Of a DNA stretch of 64,000 nt, positions 45,194 to 51,810 are shown in pieces. Every line of letters starts with the position of its first letter. Within the stretch, counting starts at the first letter, position 1. Source of the stretch: Pontibacter coccineus (GTDB lineage Bacteria; Bacteroidota; Bacteroidia; Cytophagales; Hymenobacteraceae); NCBI RefSeq assembly GCF_030546575.1, contig NZ_JAUOTN010000001.1, positions 186,001 through 250,000 on the forward strand, read 5' to 3'. A program made the position numbers and the translations under genes. The notes beneath the pieces are model-generated. The model worked only from the letters and a program-made list of their open reading frames with translations. It made no database searches and was not told the origin of the DNA.

Positions 45194-45257
45194 ACTTTTA
45201 GCCTGCGACTGGTATTCTTCAGCAGGGAAAGGCCGAAACTGAAAAAAATGTAGGACA

Positions 45258-45338
45258 GGATAAGGTTTGCAGCTCGTGTCGATACTTTTCCACGCAGCTA
45301 TACCTCCGGCACGCGAACAGAACGAGCTACAAACTTGA
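45258..45338. repeat. 90-bp inverted-repeat family, copy 5
   Basis: AGGATAAGGTTTGCAGCTCGTG, TTTTCCACGCAGC, TATACCTCCGGCACG, then GAACGAGCTACAAACTTG. It lies 65 bases after the other repeat type, so the two families are side by side here. Confidence 0.8.
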
Positions 45339-45368
45339 ACCGGCACTTCATGAATGCGCGCTGTAAAC

Positions 45369-45413
45369 TATAAAAGCGGGGCGCCAAGGTTTTGTCCCTG
45401 CCCCGCTTTTATA
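45369..45413. terminator. Bidirectional terminator-like hairpin
   Basis: TATAAAAGCGGGGC (45369-45382) and GCCCCGCTTTTATA (45400-45413) form a perfect 14-bp stem with a 17-nt loop, 35 bases after the AHSA1 gene stop. Confidence 0.85.
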
Positions 45414-45447
45414 GCATACTATTCAAAATTTCTGCAGTCTACAGACT

Positions 45448-45957
45448 TCAGGCCTCCTGTTTCTGGGCAGCCAGCAAGGCATCAAGGCCTTCCATAGCCA
45501 TGGTCAAGCCTTCTTTAAAGCCCATCTGGATGGTGGTTTCGAGTTGCGCCAGGTCATCGAATACGATCAGGTTCTCAACCAGCGTCACCTCGTCTTTGGG
45601 TGTAAAGCTGACCTCCCACTTCGATTGCGGCATTTCCGGGTTTACTACTCCTTCGGCATCTGCAAAGCCATCCAGTGCGGTAAAGCGCTTTTTAGGATCA
45701 ATGGACTTGTAATTAGCCAGTGCCCAATGCTCTTCCCCTTCCGGACCAACCATGGCATAGTGCCAGTGGCCGCCTTCTCTGAAGTCCATCGTTTTGGTGC
45801 GGGCTTTCCAGGGTTTAGGCGCCCACCACTGGTCCAGGATCTCACTCTTGGTATAGGCATCCCATACGAGCGGAAGCTCTGCGGCAAATTCTCTTTTAAC
45901 GGTGATCGTTTTGTTTTCCTTGTTCACGGAAAACTCAAATTCCAGGTCTTTTTTCAT
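45448..45957 (-). CDS. SRPBCC/AHSA1-type protein
   Basis: This 169-residue protein belongs to the START-like (SRPBCC) fold, AHSA1 group. [54 protein letters not shown] is the typical beginning, with the W-W-A-P stretch near 48-51. These small proteins bind hydrophobic ligands and are commonly co-transcribed with ArsR-type repressors. Here the gene overlaps the upstream regulator by 4 bp (ATGA). The ligand is unknown. Confidence 0.87.
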   Translation of the reverse strand: MKKDLEFEFSVNKENKTITVKREFAAELPLVWDAYTKSEILDQWWAPKPWKARTKTMDFREGGHWHYAMVGPEGEEHWALANYKSIDPKKRFTALDGFADAEGVVNPEMPQSKWEVSFTPKDEVTLVENLIVFDDLAQLETTIQMGFKEGLTMAMEGLDALLAAQKQEA

Positions 45958-46274
45958 GGCTTATTTGTTTTTAGGTTTGATAATACGGTGTCAAGTTCGC
46001 TGAAACGGTCTTCCCAGATCTTCCTGAATTGTTCCAGCCATTTGTCAATCTCTTTCATTTTAGCTACTTCCAGTTGATAGTAAATCTCGCGCCCCTGCTG
46101 TTCCTGTTTTACAAGTTGGCACTCCACAAGGATCTGCAGGTGTTTGGAGACAGCTTGCCTGCTGGTGTCAAAATGTTCGGCTATCGCATTAGGCGTCATG
46201 GCCTGCAAGGCAATCAAACCAATAATGGCTCTTCGGGTAGGGTCTGCTATCGCCTGAAAAACGTCTCTTCTCAT
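45954..46274 (-). CDS. ArsR-family winged-helix repressor
   Basis: This 106-residue regulator shows the canonical opening [17 protein letters not shown], the recognition helix region [20 protein letters not shown] and the wing [14 protein letters not shown]. Metal-binding cysteines of classical ArsR proteins are absent from helix 3, so it probably belongs to the non-metal group that pairs with AHSA1/SRPBCC genes. It is translationally coupled to the downstream AHSA1 gene and probably represses its own operon through the dyad at 46291-46332. Confidence 0.88.
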   Translation of the reverse strand: MRRDVFQAIADPTRRAIIGLIALQAMTPNAIAEHFDTSRQAVSKHLQILVECQLVKQEQQGREIYYQLEVAKMKEIDKWLEQFRKIWEDRFSELDTVLSNLKTNKP

Positions 46275-46290
46275 CTCTTAATTAAAATAT

Positions 46291-46332
46291 GCAACCGTTT
46301 CATTGCTAATATACGCGCAATTAATCGGTTGC
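46291..46332. promoter_or_regulatory. Candidate operator dyad upstream of the ArsR gene
   Basis: GCAACCG (46291-46297) and CGGTTGC (46326-46332) are exact inverted repeats in the promoter region, 17 bases before the regulator start. The 28-base spacing is long for one dimer site, so they could be two half-sites or two operators. Confidence 0.4.
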
Positions 46333-46409
46333 GCAAGTTATTTCGCAATTATTTTTGTCTAATGTACTGAAGTATAGCCATTAAGGAGTTAATGTGAAAG
46401 AATTTTTTC

Positions 46410-46466
46410 CGCATACTTATACCTGCAGCTTGCGTCATAGTCCGATCTACAAGTCAACACTAGCGG
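46410..46466. repeat. 90-bp inverted-repeat family, degenerate fragment
   Basis: GCATACTTATACCTGCAGC, then GATCTACAAGTC and ACTAGCGG resemble the centre and right end of the family. A separate left-end fragment (CCGCTGGCGCGAGCCTGC) is at 46526-46543. Both are decayed. Confidence 0.5.
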
Positions 46467-46569
46467 AGCTAATAAGCAATTTCACCTGTTATTTCCAGTA
46501 CTCCGGGTACCACCCCAGGTATACCCGCTGGCGCGAGCCTGCCGCTTCCGAAAATTCCACCTGATACTT

Positions 46570-46995
46570 TTATGATAGCTTCAAGCGTATCCACTTTTCT
46601 GCTACTGCTTCATCTTCAAAAGATTTCACCTCAAAATGCTTCTCCATTTCAGGCTTTAGTTTTTCGAAAGAACGTTTACCGAATATACCATGCGACAACA
46701 CATGGGCAAAGTAGAGCGTACCCAGCGCTTTTGCCTGTGGGGCCCACTTGTACGCCATCCAATTTACAGCAATTTCCCAGGGACCTATCAGTTCGCGGTT
46801 GCTGTTTAATATAGCAAGACAAGACTCTTCTCGCAGCATGGTCAGCACCTGGTTCCCTCCCATCACCATGGTCTCCAGAGATTGTATGCCAATCCAGTTC
46901 ACATAGATAAAAGCGTTATCAGCCGACCTTTTCAACTCGCAGAACACATCTCCATTAGCTTTTCTCAGCTCCTTGTTATTTGTGGTCTCTGTCAA
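46570..46995 (-). CDS. Unrecognised protein, STAS/SpoIIAA-like in outline
   Basis: This 141-residue soluble protein lacks a signal peptide. The pattern (AFIYVNWIGIQSLETMVMGGNQVLTMLREESCLAILNSNRELIGPW, then a helix and FEVKSFEDEAVAEKWI) has the strand-helix alternation and C-terminal single helix of small STAS/SpoIIAA-like proteins common in Bacteroidota. This is only a likeness, and no catalytic residue stands out. It lies 84 bp after the RsbQ-like hydrolase gene on the same strand and could share its transcript. RsbQ works in stress signalling with phosphatases that act on STAS proteins, which makes the neighbourhood suggestive. Confidence 0.55.
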   Translation of the reverse strand: MTETTNNKELRKANGDVFCELKRSADNAFIYVNWIGIQSLETMVMGGNQVLTMLREESCLAILNSNRELIGPWEIAVNWMAYKWAPQAKALGTLYFAHVLSHGIFGKRSFEKLKPEMEKHFEVKSFEDEAVAEKWIRLKLS

Positions 46996-47079
46996 TTGCT
47001 AAATATCTTTTTTATATGTGTGCTTTCAATACTTCAGAATTTCTAATGCAAGGAAGTGCTGCAGCTGCCTGAGCGGCCC

Positions 47080-47871
47080 CTAATTTAAAAAGCTTTTCAT
47101 GGCTGCAATGGTTGTTGCGGGTGAGCTCAGATTCGGGCAATGCCCGGTTGCATCCAGCAGTACCATCTTACTTCCGGCAATATGCTTGTGCACATAATCG
47201 CCAACACTGATAGGGGCAATAGCATCTTCAGAGCACTGCAGAATCAGGGTACCTGTTTTTACTTGAGGCAGGTCTTTCCTGTTATCAGACAAGAAAGTGA
47301 TGTGAGCAAAGTCTCTGGCTACTTCCGGGTTGCTTCTGCAGAAACTTCCGGCCAACTCCTGCCCTAGCTCCGGCTTATCTTCATTACCCATAATAACGGG
47401 CGCTATGGTGTTGGCCCAGCCCAGGTAATCGCTGTCCAGCGATTGCAGCAGGCCATCTATTGCCTCTCTTGTAAAGCCTCCTATGTATTCCCCGTCGTTA
47501 ATAAAACTTGGCGACGGACAGATCAGGATCAGCTTCGAAAAGCGGCCCGGTTCCTGAATGGAAGCCAGTACACCTATCATAGCACTTACCGAGTGGCCGA
47601 CATAGATCACATCCTGCAGTTCTAACGCCTGGCATATCTCCAGTACATCGGCAGCATAACCCTGCAGGGAATCATACCGCTCTTTGGAATAGGTAGAGGC
47701 ATCGGAGTTTCCGAAACCGATATGATCGAAAAGAACAATCGTGTAATCGTTATAAAATGCCGGCGTAATGTAGCGCCACATATTTTGGTCGCAGCCATAG
47801 CCATGGGCAAACAACATCGTCTTTTCACCTTTACCAATAACCTTAACGTTATTCCTTTTCAGTACATCCAT
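47080..47871 (-). CDS. RsbQ-like alpha/beta hydrolase
   Basis: This 263-residue hydrolase has the catalytic triad Ser94 (VGHSVSAM), Asp216 (CSEDAIAP) and His244 (ATGHCPN). The sequence DHIGFGNSD and GHSVSAMIG are characteristic of RsbQ, the energy-stress hydrolase of Bacillus, and of the related strigolactone/karrikin receptors D14 and KAI2. It may hydrolyse or bind a small signalling molecule. In Bacillus it pairs with the PAS phosphatase RsbP; no phosphatase is visible here, but a STAS-like protein gene follows. Confidence 0.85.
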   Translation of the reverse strand: MDVLKRNNVKVIGKGEKTMLFAHGYGCDQNMWRYITPAFYNDYTIVLFDHIGFGNSDASTYSKERYDSLQGYAADVLEICQALELQDVIYVGHSVSAMIGVLASIQEPGRFSKLILICPSPSFINDGEYIGGFTREAIDGLLQSLDSDYLGWANTIAPVIMGNEDKPELGQELAGSFCRSNPEVARDFAHITFLSDNRKDLPQVKTGTLILQCSEDAIAPISVGDYVHKHIAGSKMVLLDATGHCPNLSSPATTIAAMKSFLN

Positions 47872-48006
47872 AGTCCAAAGTTCGGTTAAACGACTACCAT
47901 CAGACGCTATTACGTATACAGGTTAATTTTATGATGGTAATTTCTATAAACAAAAGTACTATAAATACCCGCACAAATCGAATAAAGAAAACTAAAGCAA
48001 CCCTCT

Positions 48007-48054
48007 GTTGGTGAAAGCTTGCAGCTAGTGCCTTTTCCACGCCGTTATACCCTC
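48007..48054. repeat. 90-bp inverted-repeat family, left-half fragment
   Basis: TTGGTGAAAGCTTGCAGCTAGTGCC, TTTTCCACGCC and GTTATACC match the left half. The right half is missing, replaced directly by the full copy at 48061. Confidence 0.7.
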
Positions 48055-48060
48055 CCCCCC

Positions 48061-48152
48061 GCTGGCGCGAGTTTGCAGCTCGTGCCTATACCTTGCTACG
48101 CAGCTATACCCCTGGCACGAGTAACAGTACGAGCTACAAGCTCGCACTAGCG
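48061..48152. repeat. 90-bp inverted-repeat family, copy 6 (near consensus)
   Basis: GCTGGCGCGAGTTTGCAGCTC, GTGCCTATACCTTGCTACGC, AGCTATACCCCTGGCACGAG, TAACAGTACGAGC, TACAAGCTCGCACTAGCGG. It carries two TATACC motifs. It fills much of the 380-bp gap between the RsbQ-like gene and the aminopeptidase-like gene, in which I see no gene. Confidence 0.88.
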
Positions 48153-48253
48153 GAGTATAAAGTCGATTTTATTGGATTTACCAGGTAGCATGAAGTTATA
48201 CTTTTTGTATATTTCTCGTACATATTCCTTCCTCCCACCTTAAACAATACACT

Positions 48254-49279
48254 ATGAAATCACGCCTCTCCATTCGCCAGTTCTCCCCCTCCGAAAACTC
48301 CGGCAGTTCCACCCCTTCGGTAGCAGACTACCACAACTACGCCGGAACGGTAGACGAACTAAGCGGTGGCGCGAGACGAATCACCATCAGCACCCCCAAA
48401 GGCGATTTTTTTGTGTGGACGAAACGGGTAGGCAACAACCCCACCATGAAGCTGTTGTTGCTGCATGGCGGACCGGGCGGCACGCACGAGGCCTTTGAGT
48501 GCTTCGACAGCTTCCTGCCAAAGGCGGGCATCGAATACTATTACTACGACCAACTAGGCTCTCACTACAGCGACAAACCCGACGACACCAGCCTTTGGGA
48601 AATCGACCGCTTTGTGGAGGAAGTGGAGCAGGTGCGCCAGGCGCTGAACCTGGACAAAAGCAACTTTTACCTGCTGGGTCACTCCTGGGGCGGCATCCTG
48701 GCCATGGAGTACGCGCTCAAGTACCAGCAGCACCTCAAAGGCCTGATCATCTCGAACATGATGTCGAGCGTGCCCGACTACAACCGCTATGCCGACGAGG
48801 TGCTGGGTCCGCAGATGCCTGCCGAGGTGCTGGCCGAGATCAAGCAGCTGGAAGCCGACAACGACTTTGATAATCCGCGTTACATGGAGCTGCTGCTACC
48901 GCACTTCTATACCCAGCACGCGCTGCGCATGCCGCTGGAAGAGTGGCCGGACCCGGCGCTGCGCATGCTCGACCACATGAACCAGACCATCTACGTGCAG
49001 ATGCAGGGCCCGAGCGAGTTCGGCATCCGGGGCGAGGCCTCACTCCTGAAATGGGACCGCTCCCGGGATTTGCCTGACATCAATGTGCCCACCCTCACCA
49101 TCGGCGGCCAGCACGACACCATGGACCCGAAGCACATGGAATGGATGGCCACGCAGTTTCCGAACGGCCGCTACCTGCACTGCGCCAAAGGCAGTCACAT
49201 GGCCTTTTACGACGATCAGCAAACCTACTTTGAGGGGCTGGTGCAGTTTATGAAGGAGGTGGATCAGTTGGGGAGTTAA
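48254..49279 (+). CDS. Proline iminopeptidase-family alpha/beta hydrolase
   Basis: This 341-residue protein has the family motif HGGPGG (71-76), Ser144 in LGHSWGG, Asp in GGQHDTMDP and His in KGSHMAF. It therefore belongs to the S33 peptidase group (prolyl aminopeptidase or tricorn-interacting factor F1 type), which releases N-terminal proline and other residues from peptides. A 40-residue Ser/Pro-rich N-terminal extension has no clear signal peptide. It is not in an operon; the tandem hexamer array lies 80 bases downstream. Confidence 0.85.
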   Translation: MKSRLSIRQFSPSENSGSSTPSVADYHNYAGTVDELSGGARRITISTPKGDFFVWTKRVGNNPTMKLLLLHGGPGGTHEAFECFDSFLPKAGIEYYYYDQLGSHYSDKPDDTSLWEIDRFVEEVEQVRQALNLDKSNFYLLGHSWGGILAMEYALKYQQHLKGLIISNMMSSVPDYNRYADEVLGPQMPAEVLAEIKQLEADNDFDNPRYMELLLPHFYTQHALRMPLEEWPDPALRMLDHMNQTIYVQMQGPSEFGIRGEASLLKWDRSRDLPDINVPTLTIGGQHDTMDPKHMEWMATQFPNGRYLHCAKGSHMAFYDDQQTYFEGLVQFMKEVDQLGS

Positions 49280-49358
49280 AAAAATTAAAAAGTTTAGGAG
49301 TCATGGGTTCTGCGTTTCGTAGGGACAGGTCGCGACCTATCCGAATCGTGCAAAAGGG

Positions 49359-49414
49359 CTATACCTATACCTATACCTATACCTATACCTATACCTATAC
49401 CTATACCTATACCT
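49359..49414. repeat. Tandem hexamer array (CTATAC)n
   Basis: The unit CTATAC is repeated just over nine times in 56 bases without an error. It is made of overlapping copies of TATACCT, the word that is over-represented throughout the window. It lies in a 393-bp gap (49280-49672) without a gene; the rest of that gap shows nothing else recognisable. Confidence 0.97.
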
Positions 49415-49672
49415 GAAGCGAGGGCTCCGGCATGACGGCGGGTCTACCTGTGACTAAAAGACCTCGCAGCGTCCGAAGGTCCTGCAAGTGCCTGGGCAAA
49501 CACTAAGCATGCAGCAGACCGTTACAAAAGCGATTTATTTCAAAATTTATAGCCTTTACACCAGCCATCAGTCTGTTCACGCGGTAATCCGGTTAGTTGT
49601 TCCGGAACACCTGGATTATAGGTAAATTAGGTAGTACAGTTAACTTGTTTATTCTACCTAATCCTTACCACT

Positions 49673-50287
49673 ATGAAAATTTTTCTGTTTATCTCCTCTC
49701 TCCTTCTCTTCTCCATCCTGTTGCTTTCTACACCGATTTTGAAAAATAAGCCTGAAACAAGTAAGCAGCCTACTGGTTCTACTACCGCTCTTCAGCAGGA
49801 TCAGGAAAAGATCAAACTCGGGAAGCACCTGGTCTTAACATCTGCCTGCCATGACTGTCATACGCCCAAGAAAATGTCCGACAAGGGTCCGGTGTTTGAC
49901 TACGACAGAGCTTTATCTGGCCATCCGGCTAATTTGCCTCCTCCTGATATAGACCGCAAAGAAATAGAACAGAAAAATCTGGTGGTTACGCAAACACTGA
50001 CTGCCTGGATAGGACCCTGGGGAATTTCGTATGCGGCCAATCTAACCTCTGATGCTACCGGCATTGGCAACTGGACGGAAAAACAGTTCTTTACGGCCAT
50101 ACGGGAAGGTAAGTATAAAGGCCTGGAAAATTCACGGATGTTGCTGCCTCCCATGCCCTGGGACATGTACAAGAACATGACAGACGAAGAGTTGAGTGCC
50201 ATCTTCGCCTACCTCAAATCTACCAAGCCCATCAAGAACGTCGTTCCGGCCGCCACCCCTCCGGTGACAGCCGCAACCGGCAAGTAA
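49673..50287 (+). CDS. Secreted or membrane-anchored monohaem cytochrome c
   Basis: This 204-residue protein has an N-terminal hydrophobic segment (about 3-24) acting as signal or anchor, then a cytochrome c domain with the haem-binding CHDCH (near residue 60) in GKHLVLTSACHDCHTPK. The probable distal Met ligand is in RMLLPPMPW (near 155-163), and LSAIFAYLKSTKPI is the usual C-terminal helix. It should carry electrons in the periplasm. The Pro/Ala/Thr tail is disordered. No oxidase or dehydrogenase gene is adjacent. Confidence 0.87.
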   Translation: MKIFLFISSLLLFSILLLSTPILKNKPETSKQPTGSTTALQQDQEKIKLGKHLVLTSACHDCHTPKKMSDKGPVFDYDRALSGHPANLPPPDIDRKEIEQKNLVVTQTLTAWIGPWGISYAANLTSDATGIGNWTEKQFFTAIREGKYKGLENSRMLLPPMPWDMYKNMTDEELSAIFAYLKSTKPIKNVVPAATPPVTAATGK

Positions 50288-50350
50288 AGGTTATATCTTG
50301 CTTTTTTCCATCGAACAGAAAGGTCCGCTTGTCAGATCAGACAGGCATCC

Positions 50351-50440
50351 GCTGTTGCGAGCATGCAACTCGTGCCCAAACCTTGCCACACAGCTATACC
50401 TGCCAGCACGGGCAACAGCACGAACAACGAGCACACATCA
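50351..50440. repeat. 90-bp inverted-repeat family, copy 7
   Basis: GCTGTTGCGAGCATGCAACTCGTGCC, AACCTTGCCACACAGC, TATACCTGCCAGCACG, GGCAACAGCACGAAC, AACGAGCACAC. An open frame (from 50329) runs through it into the kinase gene, but this is repeat DNA, not protein. Confidence 0.78.
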
Positions 50441-50544
50441 TTAGGTGGCTTCGTTCTGCTGAATCAGGCTATTCTTCCTGGCAAACATTACAACCTGCGC
50501 CCTGTTTAAAGAGTAAACAGGTAAAAAAAAATCGCGCACTCTGC

Positions 50545-51681
50545 ATGAACCCACAGCATTCACCGGAAGAAATCAACTCTTATTTTATTGAGCAAGTTAA
50601 AGATTACGCCATATTCGCGATGGATACCCAGGGTATCATTACAACTTGGAACCAGGGGGTAGAGCAGCTGAAGGGCTACAAGGAAGAAGAATTTGTTGGC
50701 GAATATTACGGTATGCTTTTTCCGGATGAATACCAGCAGGCGGGCAAACCCGAAACAGAGCTGAAATCTGCCCTGAAAGATGGCGTGTACGAAATGCAGG
50801 ACTGGCGCAAACGAAAAGACGGCTCCCTGTTCTGGGCCAACATCAAACTCACTCCTATATTCGATGCCGAGGGCAAACACATCGGTTTCACGAAAGTGAC
50901 GGGCGACAGAACCGAGCAGAAAGAGCTGCGGGACAAACTGGCCGCTCGCCAGCAAAGTGCGCTCGAGCACAAGAATATGGAGCTACAGCGCATCAACCTC
51001 GACCTGGATACCTTTATTTACACCGCTTCCCACGATCTTCGCTCCCCGATCATGAACATTGAGGGGCTGATGGTTATCCTGAAAAAGGAACTCGAAGCCT
51101 CCAAGGCCCTGAACAACACCACCGAAGAGATCCTGAAGCACGTAGTGGATTCTGTTAACCGGTTTAAACGCACCATCGCAGACCTGACCGAGATCAGCAG
51201 GATGCAGAAAGGATTCAGCGAAAGTGCCTCGAACGAAGTGATCAACATCAAAGATGTGTATGATGAGATCATGGCCGACCTCAACAAGCCGGCCAAGCTA
51301 AAGGATTGCTTCATCCATACCGACCTGCAGGTTTATCAGCTAAAGTTCTCACGAAAGAACTTCAGGAGTATCCTGTACAACCTGATCAGCAATGCCGTCA
51401 AGTTTCAGTCGCCGGACCGGGAGTGCCTGATCACGCTCAGCACCCGCCTGGAAGAGCCCTGGGTGGTGCTCAGCATGAAAGACAATGGCCTGGGTATCAA
51501 TAGTCGCCAGCATCCACAAATGTTCACGATGTTCAAGCGTTTTCATGACCACGTGGAAGGCACCGGTATTGGACTTTACATGGTAAAGCGTATTTTGGAG
51601 AATGCCGGCGGCAAAATAGAATTGAAAAGTGAAGAGGACGCCGGTGCAGAATTCAGGCTCTATTTTCCGGCGGCTGTTTAG
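50545..51681 (+). CDS. PAS-domain sensor histidine kinase (single PAS)
   Basis: This 378-residue soluble kinase is read from ATG 50545 (MNPQHSPEEINSYF). An upstream in-frame start at 50329 would translate a 90-bp repeat, so it is rejected. The PAS/PAC domain is residues 10-128 (DYAIFAMDTQGIITTWNQGVEQLKGY and GFTKVTGDRTEQ). Phosphoacceptor His163 is in YTASHDLRSPI. ATPase boxes are LISNAVKFQS, DNGLGIN and GTGIGLYMVKRILE. Its PAS resembles those of the three-PAS kinase at 2847-4793, so the two share ancestry. It lacks a receiver and an adjacent regulator. Confidence 0.9.
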   Translation: MNPQHSPEEINSYFIEQVKDYAIFAMDTQGIITTWNQGVEQLKGYKEEEFVGEYYGMLFPDEYQQAGKPETELKSALKDGVYEMQDWRKRKDGSLFWANIKLTPIFDAEGKHIGFTKVTGDRTEQKELRDKLAARQQSALEHKNMELQRINLDLDTFIYTASHDLRSPIMNIEGLMVILKKELEASKALNNTTEEILKHVVDSVNRFKRTIADLTEISRMQKGFSESASNEVINIKDVYDEIMADLNKPAKLKDCFIHTDLQVYQLKFSRKNFRSILYNLISNAVKFQSPDRECLITLSTRLEEPWVVLSMKDNGLGINSRQHPQMFTMFKRFHDHVEGTGIGLYMVKRILENAGGKIELKSEEDAGAEFRLYFPAAV

Positions 51682-51730
51682 GGCTTTCTTTGGGTATGCA
51701 TCATTTAGAAAACCTCCGAGCAGGCTGAGC

Positions 51731-51786
51731 TCCCTGCCGCTATACCTTCAGCACGAAAACTGCACGCGCTACAAGCGCACGCTTGC
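51731..51786. repeat. 90-bp inverted-repeat family, right-half fragment
   Basis: CTGCCGCTATACCTTCAGCACG, then GCGCTACAAGCGCACGCTTGC match the centre and right end of the family; the left end is lost. It sits 25 bases from the TonB receptor gene stop. Confidence 0.65.
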
Positions 51787-51810
51787 ATAGAACCCGACAG
51801 CAGGTACTAC

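Noticed and set aside
49359-49414. Possible CRISPR-like array
   Set aside because: Units are six bases with no spacers, so it is a simple tandem repeat; no cas genes are near.
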